Positions 41,517 through 48,390 of a stretch of 48,390 nt of DNA are shown in pieces. Source of the DNA: Bacillota bacterium (GTDB lineage Bacteria; Bacillota; Clostridia; Clostridiales; Clostridiaceae). The notes beneath the pieces were generated by a model. The model was not told where the DNA came from. It was given only the letters and a program-made list of their open reading frames with translations, and did not search any database. Numbering within the stretch: the first letter of the stretch is position 1; each line of letters opens with the position of its first letter. Both the position numbers and the translations under genes were made by a program. Where the stretch lies: assembly GCA_030706015.1 (NCBI GenBank), contig JAUZPI010000031.1:1-48390 (forward strand), read 5' to 3'.

Positions 41517-42734
41517 CTATTTAACCTTATCATTTACTAGCTCTAAAGCCTTTTGAAATTGAGGATCTAGTGCTCTGTTATATACCTTATCCTTTAATTC
41601 ATCAGGATATTTCACTTCAACATCTGGCTTTATTCCCTTGTGCTGAATATTTTCTCCATTAGGTGTATAATACTTTGAAATTGTAACCTTTAACATAGTT
41701 CCTTCTCCAGTATCAAACATGGTTTGAACTACACCCTTACCAAAGGTATTCTCACCAACTAAGGTTCCAAGCTTATAATCTCTGATAGCTCCAGAAAAAA
41801 TTTCAGATGCACTTGCAGTATTTCCATTTACAAGTACTACCAAAGGCATACCTATAGCACTTCCTCCTACAGAATTATAATTCTCTCTATGCTGATTTTT
41901 ATCCACTGTATAAACTATAACCTTGCCTTTATCAACAAAATTAGATGTTATTTTTATACATTGTTCTAAGGATCCACCGCCATTATCTCTTAAATCAAGT
42001 ATTAACCCCTTCATTCCTTTGGCTTGTAACTCTGAAAGCTTTTTGTTGAAATTGGCTGCGGTATTATCATCAAACATAGTCATTTGAATATATCCTACAT
42101 TGTTGTCAATCATTTCTCCGCTTATTGTATTTGTAACAACTTTCTGTCTTTTAACCGTAACATCAAAGGATCCTTTGCCCGCTCTATTGAGTCCAATAGT
42201 AACATTAGTTCCTTCTTTTCCTTTCATTGCTGCAACAGCCTTTTCCAAATCCTTTCCTGTATAAGCAGTACCATCTACCTTTTCAATAATATCTCCTATT
42301 TTAATACCTGCTTTATCAGCTGGTGAACCTTCGAAAGGTGCAGTAACAATAATCTTATCATCTTTTACTCCTACTTGAAGTCCTACTCCAACATATTCCT
42401 GTCCCTGAATTTCTTTGTTAAAATTACTTGCTTCAGTCTTATCCATATATACAGTATATGGGTCCTTTAGCGCAGCAGTCATTCCCTTGATTGCACCTTC
42501 TGCTAAATCATCATCCTTTATAGTTCCATCATAATATTTGTACAATTGATTTCTAACTGCGAACATTTTGCTAAACTTCATTATAGTATTATAAGTACTT
42601 TTGTCTATTTCTACTCTTCCATTTGGCAATACTAATGAAACCCTACTGCTCACAAATAAAGTAGCAATATTAGTAACTAATACAATTGCTACGGTTATAC
42701 CAATCCATTTTTTCTTACTATTCAAACTCTTCAC
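41517..42734 (-). CDS. ctpB: C-terminal processing peptidase, S41 family
   Basis: This 405-residue protein is a carboxyl-terminal processing protease acting outside the membrane. It has an N-terminal anchor or signal (about 9-28), a PDZ domain (VGVGLQVGVKDDKIIVTAPFEGSPADKAGIKIGD) and the S41 catalytic domain with LILDLRDNGGG, the serine of NGNTASASEIFSGA and the lysine of GENTFGKGVVQ; the serine-lysine dyad is intact. In Bacillus CtpB is a sporulation signalling protease and CtpA is vegetative. The ftsEX-ctp-minJ order supports the ctpB label, while the actual substrate is unknown. Confidence 0.9.
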   Translation of the reverse strand: MKSLNSKKKWIGITVAIVLVTNIATLFVSSRVSLVLPNGRVEIDKSTYNTIMKFSKMFAVRNQLYKYYDGTIKDDDLAEGAIKGMTAALKDPYTVYMDKTEASNFNKEIQGQEYVGVGLQVGVKDDKIIVTAPFEGSPADKAGIKIGDIIEKVDGTAYTGKDLEKAVAAMKGKEGTNVTIGLNRAGKGSFDVTVKRQKVVTNTISGEMIDNNVGYIQMTMFDDNTAANFNKKLSELQAKGMKGLILDLRDNGGGSLEQCIKITSNFVDKGKVIVYTVDKNQHRENYNSVGGSAIGMPLVVLVNGNTASASEIFSGAIRDYKLGTLVGENTFGKGVVQTMFDTGEGTMLKVTISKYYTPNGENIQHKGIKPDVEVKYPDELKDKVYNRALDPQFQKALELVNDKVK

Positions 42735-42872
42735 CCCTCTGTTTTAATCCTACTATATTATTTATGTAAATAGCAATTAATTATAACAATATTTAAAAAT
42801 AATTAAAAAATGACGCTGCCCTCTTATATCAAAATATCAATTCCAATTATATGCAAAATATTTATATCTACA

Positions 42873-42904
42873 AAAATAGCATGCTTTTAATAGCATGCTA
42901 TTTT
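42873..42904 (-). terminator. Hairpin between ftsX and ctp
   Basis: AAAATAGCATGC and GCATGCTATTTT form a 12-base stem with an eight-base loop; the minus strand continues TTGTAG. It probably ends ftsEX transcription 66 bases after the ftsX stop codon, so ctp should have its own promoter in the AT-rich stretch to 42735. Confidence 0.7.
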
Positions 42905-42970
42905 GCTAAATTATAATTTCAAAATCAGTTATAGTCAAGGATAAAATGAAATTGTTACCATCAAGCTAGA

Positions 42971-43861
42971 TTAGACTCTTAAGAACTTTCTAATAGCTAT
43001 TATACTTCCTACAGCTCCTATAAATATACCAGCAGCAACAAACTCCCATGATATAGTGGTTAATACGTAACCAGGAGATATCATTTGTGCTAGCATAAAT
43101 TCTTTCGTAATCTTAAAATAAGCATATCTATAACCATAGAATAAAGCCGCTACTGCAACCAGTGCTCCTGCTAGTCCAATAATCATGCCCTCCATTATAA
43201 AAGGCCATCTAATAAACCAGTCTGTAGCTCCAATAAACTTCATTATTCCTATTTCCCGCCTTCTAGAGTACACTGTAAGCCTAATAGTATTTCCTATAAG
43301 GAACAGAGACACACCTATGAGGATTGCGAATATAACAGCTCCAACCCATTTAATAGTATTTGTAACCGCTACTATTTTATTTATTACCTCTCTCCCATCC
43401 TTTACACTGTCCACACCATCCATCGACTTAACAGCGCTGGCTACCTTTTCCGCTGCTTCAGGCTGTTGTAATTTAACTACATAGGAGTCTGGCATTGGAT
43501 TTTTTTCTTCCATACCTGCTACCAATTGCTCACCTTGATCTCCCAACTGTTTCTTAAGGTTGTCCAAAGCTTGCTGCTTGCTTTCATATCCAATGCTTGA
43601 AACCCCTTGGACAGAGCTCAATTTATTATATATAGCATTTTGTTGATCTATTTTTATATCTTCCTTTAAGTATACCTTAATTTCAATATTAGATTCTACT
43701 TCGCTTACTCCTTGTTTCACATTCATAAATAGCAGAAGAAAAGCTCCTAATATGAAAATCGTAGCAGTTACTGTAGCAGCTGCCGCAATACTAATAGTCT
43801 TATTTCTTCCGATGCTTTTAATTGCATCAGAAATAAAAAGTTTATACGTATTAATCTTCAT
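42971..43861 (-). CDS. ftsX: Cell division protein FtsX
   Basis: FtsX is the membrane subunit of the FtsEX complex, an ABC-type device that does not transport but activates peptidoglycan hydrolases. The 296-residue protein has four membrane helices: one near the N-terminus (about 20-45), an external domain (about 46-160; VEVYLKED-like strand, LKKQLGDQGEQLVAGMEEKNPMPDSY), then three helices, with RRREIGIMKFIGATDWFIRWPFIMEG in the conserved loop. The ATG at 43861 lies inside the end of ftsE (11-base overlap) behind GGGGAAGG, so the two are coupled. Confidence 0.93.
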   Translation of the reverse strand: MKINTYKLFISDAIKSIGRNKTISIAAAATVTATIFILGAFLLLFMNVKQGVSEVESNIEIKVYLKEDIKIDQQNAIYNKLSSVQGVSSIGYESKQQALDNLKKQLGDQGEQLVAGMEEKNPMPDSYVVKLQQPEAAEKVASAVKSMDGVDSVKDGREVINKIVAVTNTIKWVGAVIFAILIGVSLFLIGNTIRLTVYSRRREIGIMKFIGATDWFIRWPFIMEGMIIGLAGALVAVAALFYGYRYAYFKITKEFMLAQMISPGYVLTTISWEFVAAGIFIGAVGSIIAIRKFLRV

Positions 43862-44537
43862 AGTCGTACCTTCCCCTTCGTTCATCTCTTACTATGGTAC
43901 CCTTTTCTACAGCTATAACCCTTCTCTTTGCATCATTAACTATATCCTTAGCGTGAGTTGCCATAAGCACTGTGGTTCCAGCTCTGTTTATATCATTTAA
44001 TATATTCATTATGTCTAATGATGTTTCAGGGTCCAAGTTTCCAGTAGGCTCGTCCGCAATTAAAACAGATGGATTATTAACAATAGCTCTTGCCAAAGCA
44101 ACCCTTTGCTGCTCTCCACCTGACAGTTGATTTGGGAAATCATTATGCTTATTTGAAAGCCCTACCATAGCTAAAACTAGAGGCACTCTCTTTCTAATTT
44201 CCTTATGACTTGCTTCCACAATTCTCATGGCAAAAGCAACATTTTCGTATACATTTAATGTAGGTATTAATCTAAAGTCCTGAAAAACCATGCCTATCTT
44301 TCTTCTATAACACGGTATTTCCTTTCGCTTAAGTGATGTAATATCTGTATCGCCAACTACTATTGAACCAGAAGTAGGGTCAATTTCCTTGAGAAGCAAT
44401 TTAATAAAAGTGGATTTTCCTGCTCCACTTGGTCCAACTAAGAATATAAATTCCCCTCTATCAATAGTTATGTTAATATTCGATAATGCAATAACATCAT
44501 TTTCGTAGATCTTACTTACATTTTTAAACTCAATCAT
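43851..44537 (-). CDS. ftsE: Cell division ATP-binding protein FtsE
   Basis: FtsE is the ATPase partner of FtsX. The 228-residue protein has Walker A GPSGAGKSTFIKLLL (about 34-48), Q-loop VFQDFRLIPTLNVYENVAFAM with the family-typical FRL, signature LSGGEQQRVALARAI, Walker B VLIADEPTGNLDPETS and the switch histidine of LMATHAKDIV. ATP hydrolysis moves FtsX and so gates wall hydrolases at the septum or side wall. It is the first gene of ftsEX; the promoter should lie in the AT-rich 140 bases upstream. Confidence 0.96.
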   Translation of the reverse strand: MIEFKNVSKIYENDVIALSNINITIDRGEFIFLVGPSGAGKSTFIKLLLKEIDPTSGSIVVGDTDITSLKRKEIPCYRRKIGMVFQDFRLIPTLNVYENVAFAMRIVEASHKEIRKRVPLVLAMVGLSNKHNDFPNQLSGGEQQRVALARAIVNNPSVLIADEPTGNLDPETSLDIMNILNDINRAGTTVLMATHAKDIVNDAKRRVIAVEKGTIVRDERRGRYDYED

Positions 44538-44677
44538 CCCTATTCTCCTCGTATATCTATTTATTCTACAATCATCGTGTTAATTGCTATATTAATTATA
44601 ACACAATAATCAGTATTAATTTTAATTATTTTTTAAACTAATTGTAAAATATCACTTCAGAAAATTACATATATCCC

Positions 44678-45529
44678 CTAATCTTCCTCAACAATGTTTT
44701 TAAAACCTTCTCCTAATACTTCCCGAACCTCATTTACAGTAATAAATGCATTTTTATCTACCTGTTTTATATAATCTCTAAGTCTTACAAATTCTCCTCT
44801 GCTTAAAACAGAATACAGTATATATGTATCCTTTCCTGTGAAACCGCCTTTTCCCGCAAGTATAGTACATCCTCTGCCCAATTTATTTATTATATAATCA
44901 GTAATCATCTCATTCTTACTGCTTATAATCATTACTTCTTTGCATACATTGAGTCCATCTATCACCGTATCTATAATAAACCCATTTATTATAACTGACA
45001 ATAGTGAAAACATTCCCAAGTCTGCGCCAAGAGTAGCACCTGCAAACAAAGTTATGGAAAAGTCCACCAAAAGAAGTGCCTTACCAATATCTATGTGTAC
45101 AAATTTATTTAGTATCTTGGCTATTATATCTGTTCCGCCTGTAGAGGCATTTTGATTAAATACTATACCCATGCCAATACCAGACATGAAGGTTCCGAAT
45201 ATGGTTGCCAATAGTATGTTGCTGGTAATAGGTCCTGCAACTATATATTTATCCATAAGCCATAATGAACCAGACAGCCCTAGTGCAGAATATATAGTTT
45301 TCCCGCCAAACTTGCTTCCGATAACAATCAAAGCCAGCACAAATAAAAATACATTCATAATAAGCATTAGAAGGCCAACGGATACACTTGGAATCAAGTC
45401 ATTCAATATTATGGCTATACCCATTACCCCTCCACCTGCTATTTTATTAGGTTCAAGGAAAAATCTTATGGCTAATGCAACTATTAAAAAGCCAATTGTT
45501 ATTAATAAATATTCTTTTAATTTCTTCAT
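44678..45529 (-). CDS. YitT family membrane protein (DUF161/DUF2179)
   Basis: This 283-residue protein has five to six membrane helices in the first 200 residues (FLEPNKIAGGGVMGIAIIL, NQNASTGGTDIIAKILNKF are family lines) and a C-terminal cytoplasmic DUF2179 domain (CKEVMIISSKNEMITDYIINKLGRGCTILAGKGGFTGKDTYILYSVLSR). The family is abundant in Firmicutes, and its transport or sensing role is unproved. The ATG at 45529 follows AAGGAGTGG; an upstream ATG at 45610 has no ribosome site. It lies between ftsE and transketolase genes with its own flanking gaps and looks monocistronic. Confidence 0.88.
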   Translation of the reverse strand: MKKLKEYLLITIGFLIVALAIRFFLEPNKIAGGGVMGIAIILNDLIPSVSVGLLMLIMNVFLFVLALIVIGSKFGGKTIYSALGLSGSLWLMDKYIVAGPITSNILLATIFGTFMSGIGMGIVFNQNASTGGTDIIAKILNKFVHIDIGKALLLVDFSITLFAGATLGADLGMFSLLSVIINGFIIDTVIDGLNVCKEVMIISSKNEMITDYIINKLGRGCTILAGKGGFTGKDTYILYSVLSRGEFVRLRDYIKQVDKNAFITVNEVREVLGEGFKNIVEED

Positions 45530-45662
45530 ATTACTACCACTCCTTATGTACAATAATAGTTTATTATAAATCCGTATTTTATATACTCTGTTTATAATAT
45601 CCCTATACAAAAATAAAACTAAAGAAAGTAATAATACTATTAATATAATTTTCTAAAAGCTA

Positions 45663-45688
45663 AAAAAGGAGACGCAAATCTCCTTTTA
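45663..45688 (-). terminator. Terminator after the transketolase genes
   Basis: AAAAGGAGA and TCTCCTTTTTT form a 9-base stem with a six-base loop ending in six U residues on the minus strand, about 11 bases after the stop codon. Confidence 0.8.
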
Positions 45689-45698
45689 ATAGTTTTTA

Positions 45699-46640
45699 TT
45701 ATTTTACGCTGATTCCTTTTTTAACTGTCTCTACAATATTCTTTGCTGTCAGTCCGTACTTTTCTAATAGTTCATTTGGTTTGCCGCTTTCACCAAATAC
45801 ATCCTTAACTCCAACTCTTAGAACAGGAACTGGCTTAGCTTGTGAAGTAACTTCGCATACTGCTGAACCCAAACCACCAATTATGCTGTGTTCTTCAGCG
45901 GTTACTATAACACCTGTTTCTATTGCAGCTTTTACTATAATTTCTTCATCAATCGGCTTAATAGTATGTATGTTAATAACTCTAACCTTTATTCCTTCTT
46001 CTGCTAGAATATTATGAGCTTCAAGAGCAGCATCTACCATCATACCTGTGGCAACTATAGTAGCGTCTGTTCCTTCTCTTAGAGTTACACCTTTTCCTAT
46101 TTCGAACTTATAATCTTCTCTATCATTTATTGTATTTACTGCTAATCTGCCAAGTCTTACATAGCAAGGACCATTGTAATCAACTATAGCTTTAATAGCA
46201 GCTTCTGTTTCTACTCCGTCACTTGGATTTATAACCAACATATTAGGTACGCTTCTCATAAGAGCTATATCTTCTACTGATTGATGAGATGCACCATCTT
46301 CTCCTACTGTAAGACCTGCGTGGGTTGCACATATCTTGACATTTAATTTTGGATAACAAATTGAATTTCTTATCTGTTCAAATGCTCTACCTGCTGCAAA
46401 TATTGCAAAAGTACTTGCAAAAGGTATCTTATTGCAAGCAGCTAAGCCTGCTGCCACAGACATCATATTCCCTTCTGCTATACCCATGTTAACAAATCTC
46501 TCAGGGCATACAGCTTTGAAATCAGCAGTTTTAGTTGATTTCGATAGATCTGCATCAAGTACAACTATTCTTTCATCCTTAGCTCCTATCTCTGCAAGAG
46601 CCTTTCCGTAAGCTTCTCTTGTAGCAACTTTTCCTGCCAT
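45699..46640 (-). CDS. Transketolase, C-terminal subunit
   Basis: Together with the next gene this makes a split transketolase, which moves two-carbon units between sugar phosphates in the non-oxidative pentose phosphate pathway with thiamine diphosphate. The 313-residue subunit has the pyrimidine-binding domain (VVLDADLSKSTKT, FVNMGIAEGNMMSVAAGLA with the catalytic glutamate, FAIFAAGRAFEQIRNSICY, THAGLTVGEDGASHQSVEDIALMRSVPNM) and the C-terminal transketolase domain (TAEEHSIIGGLGSAV). Split subunits are normal in clostridia and archaea, so this is not a broken gene. Its ATG overlaps the stop of the N-terminal subunit by one base (TAATG), ensuring equal synthesis. Confidence 0.94.
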   Translation of the reverse strand: MAGKVATREAYGKALAEIGAKDERIVVLDADLSKSTKTADFKAVCPERFVNMGIAEGNMMSVAAGLAACNKIPFASTFAIFAAGRAFEQIRNSICYPKLNVKICATHAGLTVGEDGASHQSVEDIALMRSVPNMLVINPSDGVETEAAIKAIVDYNGPCYVRLGRLAVNTINDREDYKFEIGKGVTLREGTDATIVATGMMVDAALEAHNILAEEGIKVRVINIHTIKPIDEEIIVKAAIETGVIVTAEEHSIIGGLGSAVCEVTSQAKPVPVLRVGVKDVFGESGKPNELLEKYGLTAKNIVETVKKGISVK

Positions 46641-47464
46641 TATGCTTCACCCCCGATTTCTTGTAACGCTTTTTCGCATTGTTCTTGGTTTGGCGCTGTT
46701 CCATGCCATGAAGCTTCATTTTCCATAAAGCTTACTCCCTTACCCTTTACAGTCTTGCAAACTACCATAGTAGGCTTTCCTTTTACAGTTTTAGCCTCTT
46801 CTATAGCATCTATTAAAGCATTAAAATCATGACCATCTACACATATTACATGCCAATTAAAAGCTTCAAATTTATTGCTTATTGGTTCTGGTGACATAAC
46901 ATCAGAAATATTTCCGTCTATTTGAAGTCCATTGTAATCAACAAAGGCTGTTAGGTTATCTAGTTTATAGTGTGCCGCGCACATGGATGCCTCCCACACT
47001 TGTCCTTCTTCAAGTTCTCCGTCTCCAAGTAAAGTATAAACTCTGTAGTCTTTCTTATCTAATTTTCCTGCAATAGCCATACCAACTGCTGTGGATACAC
47101 CTTGTCCTAAAGAGCCTGTAGACATATCTACTCCAGGTACATAGTTCATATTTGGATGACCTTGAAGCATAGAACCTGTCTTTCTTAATCCTACCAATTC
47201 AGCCTTATCAAAATAGCCTTTTTCAGCTAATACACTGTATATTGCTGGCGCTGCATGTCCCTTTGATAAAACAAATCTGTCTCTATCCGCATTATGTGGA
47301 TCTTTAGGGTCTACCTTCATTTCATGAAAATAAAGCGTTGTTAAAATTTCAACAGCTGAAAGAGAACCACCTGGGTGACCTGAAGCTGAAGCTGTTAGCA
47401 TAGTGATAATGTTTTTTCTGACTTTTTTAGCAGTGTCCTGAAGTAACTGCAAATTTCTTTCCAT
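46640..47464 (-). CDS. Transketolase, N-terminal subunit
   Basis: This 274-residue subunit carries the diphosphate-binding half of transketolase: SASGHPGGSLSAVEILTTLYFHEM, DRFVLSKGHAAPAIYSVLAE, MSTGSLGQGVSTAVGMAIAGK, and the thiamine motif LLGDGELEEGQVWEASMCAAHYKLDNLTAFVDYN. The histidines for substrate binding are present. The ATG at 47464 follows AAGGAGG; an upstream in-frame ATG at 47542 adds residues unlike the family. The gap upstream (47465-47677) is AT-rich and should hold the promoter; a TATACT box is visible near 47530 without a convincing -35. Confidence 0.94.
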   Translation of the reverse strand: MERNLQLLQDTAKKVRKNIITMLTASASGHPGGSLSAVEILTTLYFHEMKVDPKDPHNADRDRFVLSKGHAAPAIYSVLAEKGYFDKAELVGLRKTGSMLQGHPNMNYVPGVDMSTGSLGQGVSTAVGMAIAGKLDKKDYRVYTLLGDGELEEGQVWEASMCAAHYKLDNLTAFVDYNGLQIDGNISDVMSPEPISNKFEAFNWHVICVDGHDFNALIDAIEEAKTVKGKPTMVVCKTVKGKGVSFMENEASWHGTAPNQEQCEKALQEIGGEA

Positions 47465-47677
47465 GTTTACCTCCTTAAAGCCTTTGCGCAATTTGTTGCA
47501 TTTTGTATTATTTTGAATAACAATACTTATAGTATAACACATTAAATTAAAAATTGTATACTTCTTTTGTAATTTTATTGATTACTTACTAATTAATATA
47601 GCTAATTGCACAAATAAAATATGTAAAGGTATTAAATGATAAAATTTATAATTTGTCTACATAACAGAACAAATTAA

Positions 47678-47716
47678 ATAAACCCCAAAGCATTATTTTA
47701 TTATGCTCTGGGGTTA
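47678..47716 (-). terminator. Terminator after mazF
   Basis: AACCCCAGAGCAT and ATGCTTTGGGGTT form a long stem with a nine-base loop, followed on the minus strand by TATTTAATTTG, just after the toxin stop codon. Confidence 0.8.
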
Positions 47717-47722
47717 AACTTT

Positions 47723-48067
47723 TTAGTGAATACCTACACTTATACTTAGTGCCTCGTCTACTTTTTGCATATCATTGTCTGTCATATGACCTATCTTTTC
47801 TTTCAATCTTTTTTTATCCAATGTTCGTATCTGCTCAAGCAAAACCACAGAATCCTTGTTTAGACCGTACTCTTCTGAAGAAATCTCAACATGAGTAGGG
47901 AGTTTTGCCTTGTTTATCTGAGACGTAATTGCAGCAACAATTACTGTTGGGCTGTACTTATTTCCGATATCATTCTGCACAATGATAACCGGTCTTATCC
48001 CACCCTGTTCTGAACCTACAACGGGGCTCAAGTCAGCATAGAATATATCTCCTCTTTTCACTACCAT
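47723..48067 (-). CDS. mazF: MazF/PemK-family endoribonuclease toxin (NdoA-like)
   Basis: MazF toxins cut mRNA at short sequences and stop growth when not held by their antitoxin. This protein of about 114 residues matches Bacillus NdoA/EndoA: VKRGDIFYADLSPVVGSEQGGIRPVIIVQNDIGNKYSPTVIVAAITS, then HVEI, LNKDSVVLLEQIRTLDKKRLKEKIG. The catalytic arginine and threonine regions (GGIRPV and AITS) are present. The ATG at 48067 lies inside the end of the antitoxin gene (35-base overlap), so translation is coupled. Two further ATGs just upstream are possible starts. Confidence 0.93.
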   Translation of the reverse strand: MVVKRGDIFYADLSPVVGSEQGGIRPVIIVQNDIGNKYSPTVIVAAITSQINKAKLPTHVEISSEEYGLNKDSVVLLEQIRTLDKKRLKEKIGHMTDNDMQKVDEALSISVGIH

Positions 48068-48353
48068 CGTCATCAGGCAAATCACTCTCCGAAAGCTTCA
48101 CTTCATAATTCTTTAACTCATGGATATCAGCTGCGAAACCCATTTCAGATATCTCTAAATTTATGTCAGCCATTTCTAAATAGCCTTTTTTCATCCTATC
48201 TATATAGTTAAGCTTCTTTTTCTCCTCTATATATAATATTATTGCTTCCTTAATAAATTCACTTCTTTTTTTACAATCTTCTTTAAGTGCTTCATCAAAC
48301 TCATTGCAAAGTGTTTCTGAGAGGTTTACTACCAATCTCTTTGAACTTGACAT
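48033..48353 (-). CDS. mazE: MazE/NdoAI-like ribbon-helix-helix antitoxin
   Basis: This 106-residue protein is the likely antitoxin of the downstream MazF. Its N-terminus is a ribbon-helix-helix DNA-binding domain (KRLVVNLSETLCNEFDEALKEDCKKRSEFIKEAIILYIEEKK), and an acidic tail (SESDLPDDDGS) should wrap around the toxin. As in NdoAI, the protein probably also represses its own promoter. A strong ribosome site (AGGAGG) precedes the ATG; upstream DNA runs out at 48390, so the promoter and the usual neighbour alr are not visible. Confidence 0.88.
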   Translation of the reverse strand: MSSSKRLVVNLSETLCNEFDEALKEDCKKRSEFIKEAIILYIEEKKKLNYIDRMKKGYLEMADINLEISEMGFAADIHELKNYEVKLSESDLPDDDGSEKRRYILC

Positions 48354-48390
48354 ACAAAATTAATACCTCCTATAAAAACAAACACTAAAA

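Noticed and set aside
45699..47464. Transketolase gene broken in two
   Set aside because: Separate N- and C-terminal subunits with a one-base TAATG overlap are the normal form in clostridia.
1..48390. CRISPR arrays, tRNA or rRNA genes, insertion sequences, prophage genes
   Set aside because: I saw no regularly spaced repeats, no tRNA-like cloverleaf or rRNA sequence, and no transposase, integrase or phage proteins; the introns and the small repeat-flanked insertion are the only mobile-type DNA found.

Overview
The window is AT-rich chromosomal DNA from a strict anaerobe of the Clostridium sensu stricto type. The reasons are strong AGGAGG-type ribosome sites, gene orders typical of low-GC Gram-positives (whiA-yvcK-rapZ, ftsE-ftsX-ctp-minJ, uvrB-uvrA, pfkA-pyk, split transketolase), DUF1540 and YitT proteins, and an oxygen-sensitive nitrogenase-like system. 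Essentially every intact gene lies on the minus strand, so each operon reads from high to low coordinates.

Layout, left to right. 1-876: decayed DNA with gene remnants and a 118-bp repeat-flanked insertion at the end of rlmD. 877-6220: rlmD, a double DUF1540 protein, a YkuD-fold protein without its catalytic residues, then pyk and pfkA. 6481-11881: dnaE, the replicative polymerase gene, split into four exons by three group I introns, one carrying a LAGLIDADG endonuclease. The exons rejoin in frame to 1173 residues, and two introns flank an 11-codon exon at the polymerase active site. 12010-19019: whiA, yvcK, rapZ, murB, a PHP hydrolase and uvrC. 19043-22969: a YdjM-like protein, then a cell-wall module (penicillin-binding protein, FtsW/RodA, FHA protein). 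23067-27885: uvrA and uvrB, with a LexA box in the uvrB promoter.

28129-40097 is an accessory island between uvrB and the minJ-ctp-ftsX-ftsE block. One operon encodes NifH-like, NifD-like and NifK-like proteins, an S-adenosylmethionine synthetase and a radical SAM protein. A second encodes a sulfonate/taurine-type ABC transporter (permease, ATPase, lipoprotein) and a paralogous radical SAM protein. An MFS transporter lies between them. Both operons start from a TTGACA-17-TAT(C/T)AT promoter followed by a leader with a shared short motif that overlaps an intrinsic terminator, so they are probably co-regulated by attenuation. The NifD-like subunit lacks most nitrogenase metal ligands and no cofactor-assembly genes are visible. 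I infer a nitrogenase-like reductase for an imported small molecule, possibly an organosulfur compound, rather than nitrogen fixation. This is the best candidate for an undescribed system.

40194-48353: minJ-like, ctp, ftsX and ftsE (division and envelope), a YitT-family membrane protein, the two transketolase subunits, and a MazEF-type toxin-antitoxin pair. Functions are inferred by reading motifs; no database search was made.
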